In this document: positions 9,201 to 17,304 of the stretch, one piece after another
How the letters are laid out: the number at the start of each line of letters is the position of its first letter
Position numbering within the stretch: position 1 is the first letter of the stretch
NCBI RefSeq assembly: GCF_018342475.1
Contig: NZ_JAEMUD010000002.1
Span: 496,001-560,000, forward strand
Reading direction: 5' to 3'
DNA: 64,000 bases
Origin: Parachlamydia sp. AcF125
Lineage (GTDB): Bacteria > Chlamydiota > Chlamydiia > Chlamydiales > Parachlamydiaceae
Translations under genes and position numbers: made by a program
Notes under the pieces: model-generated
Told to the model about the DNA's origin: nothing
What the model saw: only the letters and a program-made list of their open reading frames with translations
The model's database searches: none

Positions 9201-11956
9201 TGGATGAGAGCAGCTAGCACTTCTTTCGAAAGCTCGCCTCCTTGTTTTGCCATTGTTTCTAAGGCTTCAGCAGCAGAAATTTTAGTCCTACTATCGCCTT
9301 CTTTAAGAACTTTTTTGAGAACTGTTAGCGTTTCTTTTGAAAGCTCACCTCCTTGCATTGCTGCTTCTTCTATGACATGGCTAGCAAGCCATTTATAAAC
9401 CGAATTTTTTTTAGGATCTTTAAGATCCTCAGCAATCGCTCCTACTATTTCCGCAGCTAAGCTAACTCCCGTTCTCACAAGGCGTAGTAAGATTTTTAGC
9501 ATCTTTTCTCTTGTCTTAGTATCGGATAATAGCTCTCTGATAGTATGCACGATTTCGGGATGATTAAAGAGATTTTTATTCCTGAGCAAACTTTCAAAGC
9601 CTAAACCTTGTAAGTAGAGATGCTTAAGATAGCCTTTTACAAGCTTAATAAAGCCATCGTACTGCTTCACCATAGTAGGATCTTGACACTCTTCAAAGCA
9701 CTCCGCAATCAAAGTAAGTTCGCCACTGACAGCTAAGTCTTGCGGGGCAGCAAAAAGATCGTCAAAAAAAGACTGGAGTGCATCTGCATGGCGGCGATTA
9801 CTTAAGGCAACTATAGAAAGGCTGCCGGCAATCATGTGTAAAACGAGAGCGTAGCGCGGTTCAAACTTATAACTGCGTATAAATTCTTGGCATGCTTGTC
9901 TTTCTCCTTTAAGATATTGATTGGCAACTTTTGAAGCGGTTAAAAACTCTTGGAAGGTTAGGTGGATAAAATACCCTTTTTCTTCAGCTTCATTTTCTGC
10001 CCCAGGAATGCGCATTAGCCCGCAATCTGAAAGCTCATTGGATGAAATTTTATCGCCCTTAAAGTCTTCGATTTCTTGCTTGCTTAAATAAAGGGTATCA
10101 TTTTTCATCGCAAAATTGGCCATTTCTTCAAAAGCAGCCGAAATATTGGCTACTTCTGGATTTTGACGCAGTTTTTTTTCTGCCAGAATTTGCTCTTGAG
10201 TTTGGCTAGATTTTCCTTGGTCAATTCTTCTCAAAAGAAACCACTGATACATCCAGTTAACAATCCTTTCATAAATCGCCGTCATCGTGATAGATTGCTC
10301 AGTATCAAAAACCTGGGGATCTTCATGAAAAAGGCAACAAAGGAGGGTTAAGTTAATGGGAATCTGTGCCAGGCTTAACACCTGGGGAGAAGTTTTTAAT
10401 AGGCGGTTAAGCTTTTGTTTTTTTCCTCCGGCTTGAACGTATTTGAAAAACCTGTCGATATAGCCTTCAATCCCTTCTTTATCAAAACCTAAAAGCTCTA
10501 GCTCACAAGAGCGTTCAAAAGAACAATTTCCAGGCCTGGAAGTGATCAGAATGTGGGGGAATAACTCTTTTAGCTGCTTAAAAGCTGCAGCTAAACTTGT
10601 GTTTGCTTGGGCTTTTGCTGGGAGCTCATCATACCCATCTAAAACAAGCAGGGTTTTTTCTAGAAAGGTAGAATCATGTATGCAAGCTTCGATCACTCTG
10701 CGATCAATTTTGCCAGCATATTCTTTTGCTATTAGGTCAGCTGGGGTATATTCTTTATCAGGGGGATATTTTTCTATGGTGAAATTTCTCAACGGAATCC
10801 AAAAGAGGTAAGAGAAGACCCCTTGCCAAAGCTCTCCTTTTGCCCAGTGGTAGCTAATATAGTGGCAGAGGGTGCTTTTACCAATGCCAGCTGCGCCTTG
10901 AATGAGAACTCTTTTGCGATCTTCCTCTTCAAAGCTTTTATGTTCGAAAAGCTTTTCGATTTCAATCTTTTCTTTAAGCTCAAAAATAGTCTCGTAGGTC
11001 GGAATGCGAGTATCTTGTAAATACTCAGAATGCTTATTCAAGGCTTGATCGCGTGTTTTTCTTTCTTCATTTTCAATCATCCCTAAACGCACATAAATTT
11101 CTTCTAAAGGAACTTTAAATTCCCACTCTTGCTGCGTTTTAATCCTAAAAATGGAAATAGTTTTTTGAGAAAGGTAATAGTGTCGAAGAGGGCTAACGAG
11201 ATTTTGGGGATCAAGTTCTGCCTGAGATAAGGGAGGCTCTGCCTTGCATTGAATAATAGAGTGTGCATGAGAGTGAACATGCAGTTGAGCGTTCTGCTCT
11301 AAATAGATATTTTTAGCACTAGCACGGGGGGTGTTAAGCGCAAGTTTGGTTTGCAAATCGGGTATCAGGCTGTGCTCACAGCAATCAAGCGTGCCAAGAG
11401 AGGGCTGTTCTGCTAGGCTGCTAACTTCTTTCTTAGGTTTTTTTGCTGACACTAATTTTAGGGCTGTTTCTGCCGGATAGCCTGCAGCAACTAAAGCTTG
11501 AGAATGCTTTTTGTGAATCCCTCTCTTTGCCTTGGCTTCGTTTGTACCCAGCACGTAGCTTTCTGCATGCTCGCCTGCCTCACAGTTTATGTCTATAGCG
11601 ATCCCCATCCTGGTAGGTTTAGGAGGCCTAGCACTTTCAAAAGGCTTTAGAGTAGCAAGAGGAACTGGCTGAGCAGCCACAAGCGTGACATCTGCATAAT
11701 TGGGCTTACCCTTAGCAAAATCATAGATTGCGACAAGAATGTTTCCTATCACAGGGATTAGCAGTACGATACAACGAGAAAAGCTTTTTTGCTGTAAATG
11801 CGTATAGTAATGGTTTTTTGAAATATTTGCTTTTTGCTTCCCTGAAAGCACCATACATTTTTGGAATAAATCAATCAAGTTAGTGATTGTACTGATTCCG
11901 GGGATGTAGTCAGATACGCGGTTTGTTTTTAATAAAAAGCTAACATTTATGTCCAT
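6233..11956 (-). CDS. NACHT-HEAT STAND-type NTPase, 1907 aa (copy 2, longest array)
   Basis: Same architecture as the neighbour ending at 6090: MDINVSFLLKTNR start, hydrophobic segment near residue 60-78, linker with AAGYPAET, HVHSHAHS, LEEIYVRLG, then NACHT with Walker A GAAGIGKST (about 352-360), Walker B LLVLDGYDEL (about 436-445) and ITSRPG (about 470). The HLTFQEFL motif follows, then 26 HEAT-like units (about residues 872-1833) and the C-terminal cap. Its NACHT core is the most divergent of the set (GIGKST instead of GSGKST, EEDRKRV before the P-loop), while its C-terminal cap is almost the same as in copy 3, so modules have different histories. The array uses a second consensus, LPKEALAALIQALKEGDS ending KQGGE. 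Downstream and upstream neighbours are paralogues about 140 bp away, each with its own promoter, so this is a tandem gene cluster and not necessarily an operon. Confidence 0.9.
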   Translation of the reverse strand: MDINVSFLLKTNRVSDYIPGISTITNLIDLFQKCMVLSGKQKANISKNHYYTHLQQKSFSRCIVLLIPVIGNILVAIYDFAKGKPNYADVTLVAAQPVPLATLKPFESARPPKPTRMGIAIDINCEAGEHAESYVLGTNEAKAKRGIHKKHSQALVAAGYPAETALKLVSAKKPKKEVSSLAEQPSLGTLDCCEHSLIPDLQTKLALNTPRASAKNIYLEQNAQLHVHSHAHSIIQCKAEPPLSQAELDPQNLVSPLRHYYLSQKTISIFRIKTQQEWEFKVPLEEIYVRLGMIENEERKTRDQALNKHSEYLQDTRIPTYETIFELKEKIEIEKLFEHKSFEEEDRKRVLIQGAAGIGKSTLCHYISYHWAKGELWQGVFSYLFWIPLRNFTIEKYPPDKEYTPADLIAKEYAGKIDRRVIEACIHDSTFLEKTLLVLDGYDELPAKAQANTSLAAAFKQLKELFPHILITSRPGNCSFERSCELELLGFDKEGIEGYIDRFFKYVQAGGKKQKLNRLLKTSPQVLSLAQIPINLTLLCCLFHEDPQVFDTEQSITMTAIYERIVNWMYQWFLLRRIDQGKSSQTQEQILAEKKLRQNPEVANISAAFEEMANFAMKNDTLYLSKQEIEDFKGDKISSNELSDCGLMRIPGAENEAEEKGYFIHLTFQEFLTASKVANQYLKGERQACQEFIRSYKFEPRYALVLHMIAGSLSIVALSNRRHADALQSFFDDLFAAPQDLAVSGELTLIAECFEECQDPTMVKQYDGFIKLVKGYLKHLYLQGLGFESLLRNKNLFNHPEIVHTIRELLSDTKTREKMLKILLRLVRTGVSLAAEIVGAIAEDLKDPKKNSVYKWLASHVIEEAAMQGGELSKETLTVLKKVLKEGDSRTKISAAEALETMAKQGGELSKEVLAALIQALKESDSRTKISVASILGKIAEQGGELPKETLDALTQALKEGDEEIKGSAASALEAIAKQGGRLPKETLDGLIQAHKESYSRTKISAAEALETMAKQGGELSKEVLAALIQALKESDSRSKISAASILGKIAEQGGELPKEALDALTQALKEGDKETKQPATVALKAISEQGGELPKEALAVLIQALKESDGMTKYFAAEALEAMAKQGGELSKEVLAALIQALKESDSRSKISAASILGKIAKQGGELPEEALAALTQALKEWDKETKQSAAVALKAISEQGGELSKEALAVLIQALKESDGMTKYFAAEALEAMAKQGDELPKETLDALTQALKEGDGETKQSAASILGKIAMQGDELPKEALAALIQALKENDGMTKYFAANALRLIAKKGGELPKEALAALIQALKESDSRAKISAAEALKAMAKQGGELPKEMLGALTQALKEGDEETKYSAASILGKIAMQGDELPKEALAALIQALQEGDRETKQSAASVLEAIAKQRGELTKEALAALIQALQEGDRETKQSAASVLEAIAKQRGELQKEALAALIQVFKESKERTKTHAASALKAIAKQGGELPKEVLAALIQALKEGDSMTKVYAANVMKARVKQGGEVSKELLDSLIQAFKEGDREIKYSAADALRAIAKQGGEVSKEMLAALIQALQEGDREIKYSAADALGAIARQGGEFSKEMLPALIQALQEDDRETKRSVADVLEAIAKQRGELPKEALAALIQALKEGDSMTKVYAANVMKARVKQGGEVSKELLDSLIQAFKEGDRETKRSVADALEAIARQGGEFSKEALTFLIQALKESDSMAKVYVANVMKARAKQGGEVSKELVDSLIQALKEGNSETKDSAGETLIKIAKQRGEFPREVLAALLQALKENVGLTRFYAVTALKKVDKDALLKMGGKALALIAEVCFFIDYNFSVKGQQLQVSDKRVTYLSELTLELSYEEMREQLPPELGVWRKRLDSLSSTEFS
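6458..9343 (-). repeat. 111-bp tandem repeat array with 333-bp higher-order period
   Basis: Twenty-six units of exactly 37 codons from 9343 down to 6458. The first eleven (9343-8123) show a three-unit rhythm: a unit ending in an AEALE(T/A)MAKQ helix, a unit with ASILGKIA, and a unit with LDALTQALKEGD, so whole 333-bp blocks have been copied. Farther on, the pair with VYAANVMKARVKQGGE followed by VSKELLDSLIQAFKEGD recurs (units beginning at about 7456 and 7012, with a related pair at 6790). Confidence 0.9.
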
Positions 11957-11984
11957 GGTAATTATCTTAATAATTTAAGAAAAC

Positions 11985-12013
11985 ATTTTACAACCAGAAA
12001 CTTTAAATGTCAA
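11985..12013 (-). promoter_or_regulatory. Promoter of NACHT-HEAT copy 2
   Basis: TTGACA (12013-12008), 17 bp, TAAAAT (11990-11985) on the minus strand, 29 bp before the ATG at 11956. It belongs to the same spacer subtype as the promoter at 6119-6147. Confidence 0.75.
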
Positions 12014-12099
12014 TGACAAAGAAGGAGTTATGGATAATCTGCCTTTGTAATAATAAAAAGTGATGATAGCAATCCCTTTTAGTATTGATCGATGGATTC

Positions 12100-15000
12100 T
12101 TATGAAATCTCTGATGAGCTAAGACTATCTAGCCGCTTCCGCCATACGCTAAGCTCCGGGGGCAATTGTTCCCTCATTTCTTTGTAGCTAAGCTCTAGTG
12201 TAAGCTCGGATAAATAAGTTACTCTTTTATCGGATACTTGAAGTTGCTGGCCTTTCACTGAAAAGCTATAATCAATAAAAAAACAAACTTCAGCGATTAA
12301 AGCAAATGCCTTGCCCCCCATTTTCAATAGTGCATTTTTATTAACTTTTTTTAACGCGGTGACGGCATAAAATTTCGCTAGATTATCGCCTTCCTTGAGA
12401 GCTTGAAGGAGAGCGGCTAGCGCTTCTTTGGAAAACTCTCCTCCTTGTCTTGCTATTACCCTTAGGACACCAGCAGCAGGGTACTTAGTCTCTCCATCAT
12501 CTTCTTTACGGGCTTGGATGAGAGCATCTACAGCTTTTTTAGAAAGCTCTCCTCCTTGTCTTGCTACTACTATTAGGGCATCAGTAGCGGGGTACTTAGT
12601 CTCTCCATCATCTTCTTTACAGGCTTGGATGAGAGCATCTACAGCTTTTTTAGAAAGCTCTCCTCCTTGTCTTGCTACTACTTTTAGGATAAGTCTAGCA
12701 AAAAATTTAGTCCTTGTATCGCCCTCTTTGAGAGCCTGGATGAGAGTATCTAGCGCTTTTTTAGAAAGCTCTCCTCCTTGTCTTGCTACTGCTACTAGGG
12801 CATCAGCAGCAAAATGCTTAGTCTGTTCATCGCCTTCTTTGAGAGCCTGGATGAGAGCGTCTAGAACTTCTTTCGGAAGCTCTTCTCTTTGTTCTGCTAT
12901 TTCTACTAAAGCAACAGCAGCATAACTTTTAAGCATAAAATCGCCTTCCGTGAGAGTTTGAGAAAGAGCCTCTAGGGCTTCTTTCGAAAGCTCACCTCTT
13001 TGTTTTGCTATTTTTCCCAGAATATTAGCTACTACATAGGCCTTATTCGAACTATGCGCTTCCTTAAGTGCTTGGATGAAGGCTGCTAAGGCTTCTTTCG
13101 GAAGCTTGCCTCCTTGTTTTATTATTTCTCCTAGAGCAACCACAGCCCAATATTGAGTCTCACTCTCGTCTTCTTTAGGAGCCTTGATGAGCAGGGCGAG
13201 AGCGACTAGCAATTCTTTCGAAAGCTCACCTCCTTGATTTGTTTTTTCTCCTAGGACCTCAACAACACAATCTTTAGCCTCGCTGCCGCCTTCTTTGAGA
13301 GCCTCGATGAGAGCATCTAGTGCTTCTTTAGAAAACTCTCCTCCTTGTCTTGCTACTGCTACTAGGACAACAGCAGCAGAATATTTAGTTCCTTCATCGC
13401 CTTCTTTGAGAGCCTGGATGAAAGTATCTAATGCTTCTTTTGGAAGCTTACCTCCTTGTCTTGCTACTGCTAATAGGGCAACGGCAGCAGGATACTTAGT
13501 CTTTATATCGCCTTCTTTGAGAGCCTGGATGAGAGTATCTAATGCTTCTTTTGGAAGCTTACCTCCTTGTTCAGCTATTGCCCTTAGGGCACCAGCAGCA
13601 GAAATTTTAACTTTAACAGAATCTACTTGGAGCGCTAGGATGAGAGCCGCTAGACCTTCTTTTGGAAGCTTACCTCCTTGCTCAGCTATTGCCCTTAGGG
13701 CACCAGCAGCAAAAATTTTAACATTAATATGATCTACTTGGAGCGCTAGGATGAGAGCCGCTAGCGCCTCTTTCGAAAGTTCGCCTCCTTGTATTGCTAT
13801 TTCCGTTAGGTCATCAGCAGCAACACGTTTAGCCACTTTATCGCCTTTTTTGAGAGCCTGGATGAGAACGGCTAGCGCCTCTTTCGAAAGTTCGCCTCCT
13901 TGTATTGCTATTACCCTTAGAATACCAGCAGCATCACATTTAGTCTCTTCATCGCCTTCTTTGAAAACCTGAATAAGAGCGTCTAATGCTTCTCCCGGAA
14001 GCTTGCCTCCTTGTTTTACTATCTCTACTAGGGCATCAGCAACATAGCCTTTATTCTCTCTATCTCCTTCTTTGAGAGCCTGGATGAGAGCGTCTAATGC
14101 TTCTCCCGGAAGCTTGCCTCCTTGTTTTACTATCTCTACTAGGGCATCAGCAACATAGCCTTTATTCTCTCTATCTCCTTCTTTGAGAGCCTGGATGAGA
14201 GCGTCTAATGCTTCTCCCGGAAGCTTGCCTCCTTGTTTTACTACCGCTACTAGGGCATTAGCAACATAGCCTTTATTCCAACTATCTCCTTCTTTGAGAG
14301 CCTGCATGAGAGCGTCTAGCACTTCTTTAGAAAGCTCACTTCTTTGTTTTGCTATTGACCCTAGAGCACGAGCAGCATAATTTTTAGTCCACTCTTCGCT
14401 TTCCTGAAGGGCTTGGATGAGAGAGGCAAATGCTTCTTCCGAAAGCTCACCTCTTCGCTTTGCTATTGCTTCTAGGGCCCTAGCAGCAGAATTTTTAACC
14501 ATCGTGTCTTCATCGAAAGCTTGATAGAGAACAGCTAAAGCTTCTTGCGGAAGCTTGCTTCCTTGCTTTGCTATTTGTTCTAACACAAAGACAGCATACC
14601 TTCTAGCATTAGAATATTTTTTAGGATCCTTAAGTTGCTCAACGATCAATCCTACTATTTCTGAAGCTAAGCTTATTCCAGTTTTCGAGATGCTTAGTAA
14701 GATTATTAGCATCTTTTCTCTTGTCCTAGGATCGGATAATAGCTCTCCGATAGTAGGTAAGATTTCGGGATGATTAAGAAAATTTCTATTCCTGAGCAAT
14801 CTTTCAAAGTCTAAATTTAACAAGAAGAGATGCTTAATATAGTCTTTTACGAGCCTAATAAAGCCATCGTACTGCTTTACTACACTAGGATTTTGACACT
14901 CTTCAAAGCACTCAGCAATCAAAGTAAGCTCGCCGCTGACAGCAAAGTCTTGCGGTGCAGCAAAAAGGTCGTCAAAAAAATGCTGTAGTACATTCGCATA

Positions 15001-17154
15001 GCGGCGATTACTTGAGGTAGCCAGAGAAAGACTGCCGGCAATCATACGAAAAAGGAGAGCATAGCGGGGTTCAAATTTGTAATTTTGCACAAATGCTTGG
15101 CATGTTTGTCTTTCTCCTTCAAGATATTGATTGGCAACTTTTGAAGCGGTTAAAAATTCTTGGAAGGTTAAGTGGATAAAATACCCTTTTTCTTCCGCTT
15201 CGGGGATGCGAAGAAGCCCACAATCAGTAAGCTCATTGGGTAAGGCTTTATTATCTTTAATAAAGCGACCGATTTCTTGCTTACTTAAATAAAGGGTGTC
15301 TTTTTCCATAGCAAAATAGGCCATTTCTTCAAAAATGGTGGCAATTTTATCAACTTCTAAATTTTGGCGCAGGTTTTCTTCTGTTAAAATGTGCTCTTGA
15401 GTTGGGCTAGATGGACTTTGGCCAATTCTTCGTAAAAGAAACCCCTGATACATTCGGTTAATCATCCGTTCATAAATGGCAGTCATCGTAATGGAATGAT
15501 TAGATTTAAAGAATTTTGGGTCTTCATGAAAGAGGCAGCACAGTAAAATTAAGAGCATAGGAATGCGGGCAAGACTTAAAACTTGGGGAGAGCTCTTTAA
15601 GAGACTACGAAGTTTTTCTTTTTTCTCTTCAGCTTTGACTTGTGTGAAAAATTTATCGATATAACGATCGACTCCTTTTTTATCAAAGCCTAGAAGCTCC
15701 AGATCACAAGAGCGCTTAAAAGAACAGCTTCCAGGCCTTGAAGTGATTAAAATATGGGGAAATAGTTCTTTTAGCTCCTTAAAAGCTGTAGCAAGGCTGC
15801 TATTACCTTGGACATCTGCTGAAAGCTCATCGTAGCCGTCTAAGACAAGCAAAGTTTTTTCTAGAAAGGCGGGATCTTTTAGGTAAAAGTCGATGACTCT
15901 GCGATCGATTTTACCTTTATACTCTCTCGCAATCAAATCAGCTGAAGTATAATCTTTATCCTCGGGGTATTTCCTTAAGGTCAAATTTCTTAAGGGAATC
16001 CAAAAGAGGCAGGCAAAGATGTCTTGCCAAAGCTCTCCTTTTGCCCAACGATAGCTAATATAGTGGCATAGGGTACTCTTACCGCTTCCAGCAGAACCTT
16101 GAAGGTAAATTTTCTTAGAATTTTCTTTTTGAAGGCTTTCGTGTTCAAAGAGCTTTTCAAGTTCAATCTCCTGCTTAGGCTCGAAGATGGTTTCATAAGT
16201 TGGGGCACGTTCATCTTGAATGTAATTAGAATGCTTATCCAAGGCTTGATCGCGTGTTTTTCTTTCTTTATTTTCAATAATCCCTAAACGCACATAAATT
16301 TCTTCTAAAGGCACCTTAAGTTCCCACTCTTGTTGCGTTCTAATTCTAAGAATAGAAATATTTTTTTGAGAAAGGTAATAGTTTCGAAGAGAGCTAACGA
16401 GATTTTGAGGAACTAGCTCTTCCTGCGATAAGGAAGGCTCTGCCTTGCATTGAATAATAGAGTGTGCATGAGAGTGAACATGCAGTTGAGCGTTCTGTTC
16501 TAGATAGATATTTTTAGCGCTAGCCCGGGGGGTGTTAAGCGCAAGTTTGGTTTGATCGGTCGCAATGCTGTTTTCATAGCAATCAGGCATTCCAAGAGAG
16601 AGCTGTTCTACTAGGCTGCTAACTTCTTTCTTAGTTTTTTTTGCTGACACTAATTTTAGGGCTGTTTCTGCCGGATAGCCTGCAGCAACTAAAGCTTGAG
16701 AATGCTTTTTGTGAATCCCTCCCTTTGCCCTGGCTTCGCTTGTACCCAGTACCGAGCTTTCTGCATGCTCGCCTAGCTCGCGGTTTATGTCTGTAGCAAT
16801 CCCTCCCATGGTAGGCTTAGGAGAGCTGCCACTTTCAGAAGATTTTGGAGCAGAAAGAGGAACTGGCTGAGAAACTACGAGCGAGACGTCTGCATGCTTC
16901 GGCCTGCTCTTAGCAAAATCATAGATGGCGACAAGAATGTTTCCTATCACAGGTAGTAGCAGTACAATACAGCGAGAAAAGTTTTTTTGCTTTAGATAAG
17001 TGTAGTAATGACTTTTGGAAATACTTGCTTTTTGCTTGAAAGAAAGCATTACACATTTTTGGAATAAATCAATCAAGTTAGTGATTGTACTGATTGCGGG
17101 GATATAGTCAGACACGCGGTCTGCTTTTAATAAAAAGCTGGCATTTATGTCCAT
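12100..17154 (-). CDS. NACHT-HEAT STAND-type NTPase, 1684 aa (copy 3)
   Basis: Complete family member. N-terminus MDINASFLLKADR, hydrophobic segment about 60-78, linker with AAGYPAET, HVHSHAHS, LEEIYVRLG. The NACHT domain has Walker A GSAGSGKST (about 353-361), Walker B LLVLDGYDEL and ITSRPG. HLTFQEFL is followed by 20 HEAT-like units (about 868-1610) and the C-terminal cap ending WRKRLDS. Its NACHT core is almost the same as in copies 1 and 5, but the cap and array consensus (LSKEALDALIQALKEGD, RQGGE) match copy 2, again showing module exchange. Two adjacent units are identical at the nucleotide level. Its upstream region matches that of the partial gene at the left edge. dnaG lies about 150 bp upstream, and the consensus promoter in that gap suggests separate transcription. 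Confidence 0.9.
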   Translation of the reverse strand: MDINASFLLKADRVSDYIPAISTITNLIDLFQKCVMLSFKQKASISKSHYYTYLKQKNFSRCIVLLLPVIGNILVAIYDFAKSRPKHADVSLVVSQPVPLSAPKSSESGSSPKPTMGGIATDINRELGEHAESSVLGTSEARAKGGIHKKHSQALVAAGYPAETALKLVSAKKTKKEVSSLVEQLSLGMPDCYENSIATDQTKLALNTPRASAKNIYLEQNAQLHVHSHAHSIIQCKAEPSLSQEELVPQNLVSSLRNYYLSQKNISILRIRTQQEWELKVPLEEIYVRLGIIENKERKTRDQALDKHSNYIQDERAPTYETIFEPKQEIELEKLFEHESLQKENSKKIYLQGSAGSGKSTLCHYISYRWAKGELWQDIFACLFWIPLRNLTLRKYPEDKDYTSADLIAREYKGKIDRRVIDFYLKDPAFLEKTLLVLDGYDELSADVQGNSSLATAFKELKELFPHILITSRPGSCSFKRSCDLELLGFDKKGVDRYIDKFFTQVKAEEKKEKLRSLLKSSPQVLSLARIPMLLILLCCLFHEDPKFFKSNHSITMTAIYERMINRMYQGFLLRRIGQSPSSPTQEHILTEENLRQNLEVDKIATIFEEMAYFAMEKDTLYLSKQEIGRFIKDNKALPNELTDCGLLRIPEAEEKGYFIHLTFQEFLTASKVANQYLEGERQTCQAFVQNYKFEPRYALLFRMIAGSLSLATSSNRRYANVLQHFFDDLFAAPQDFAVSGELTLIAECFEECQNPSVVKQYDGFIRLVKDYIKHLFLLNLDFERLLRNRNFLNHPEILPTIGELLSDPRTREKMLIILLSISKTGISLASEIVGLIVEQLKDPKKYSNARRYAVFVLEQIAKQGSKLPQEALAVLYQAFDEDTMVKNSAARALEAIAKRRGELSEEAFASLIQALQESEEWTKNYAARALGSIAKQRSELSKEVLDALMQALKEGDSWNKGYVANALVAVVKQGGKLPGEALDALIQALKEGDRENKGYVADALVEIVKQGGKLPGEALDALIQALKEGDRENKGYVADALVEIVKQGGKLPGEALDALIQVFKEGDEETKCDAAGILRVIAIQGGELSKEALAVLIQALKKGDKVAKRVAADDLTEIAIQGGELSKEALAALILALQVDHINVKIFAAGALRAIAEQGGKLPKEGLAALILALQVDSVKVKISAAGALRAIAEQGGKLPKEALDTLIQALKEGDIKTKYPAAVALLAVARQGGKLPKEALDTFIQALKEGDEGTKYSAAVVLVAVARQGGEFSKEALDALIEALKEGGSEAKDCVVEVLGEKTNQGGELSKELLVALALLIKAPKEDESETQYWAVVALGEIIKQGGKLPKEALAAFIQALKEAHSSNKAYVVANILGKIAKQRGELSKEALEALSQTLTEGDFMLKSYAAVALVEIAEQREELPKEVLDALIQALKEGDEQTKHFAADALVAVARQGGELSKKALDTLIQALKEGDTRTKFFARLILKVVARQGGELSKKAVDALIQACKEDDGETKYPATDALIVVARQGGELSKKAVDALIQARKEDDGETKYPAAGVLRVIARQGGEFSKEALAALLQALKEGDNLAKFYAVTALKKVNKNALLKMGGKAFALIAEVCFFIDYSFSVKGQQLQVSDKRVTYLSELTLELSYKEMREQLPPELSVWRKRLDSLSSSEIS
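12325..14553 (-). repeat. 111-bp tandem repeat array encoding 20 HEAT units
   Basis: Twenty units, most of 37 codons, with one of 36, one of 38 and one of 40. The 111 bp beginning at 13984 are repeated without any change beginning at 14095, and the identity runs some 30 bp into a third unit. This is a very recent duplication. Sequence beyond it diverges quickly. Confidence 0.9.
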
Positions 17155-17182
17155 GGTAATTGTCTTAATAATTTAAGAAAAT

Positions 17183-17211
17183 ATTTTACACGTAGGATAG
17201 TTAAATGTCAA
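17183..17211 (-). promoter_or_regulatory. Promoter of NACHT-HEAT copy 3
   Basis: TTGACA (17211-17206), 17 bp, TAAAAT (17188-17183) on the minus strand, 29 bp upstream of the ATG at 17154. The spacer (TTAACTATCC...) matches the promoter at 938-966, not the two in between. Confidence 0.75.
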
Positions 17212-17304
17212 TGGCAAAGAAGGATTTATGAGGAATGACTCTTGTAACATTAAGCTTTGCCGAAAGGTTTGGAGTCACTTATTCTCCGTGGCTTATGAAG
17301 GGCC

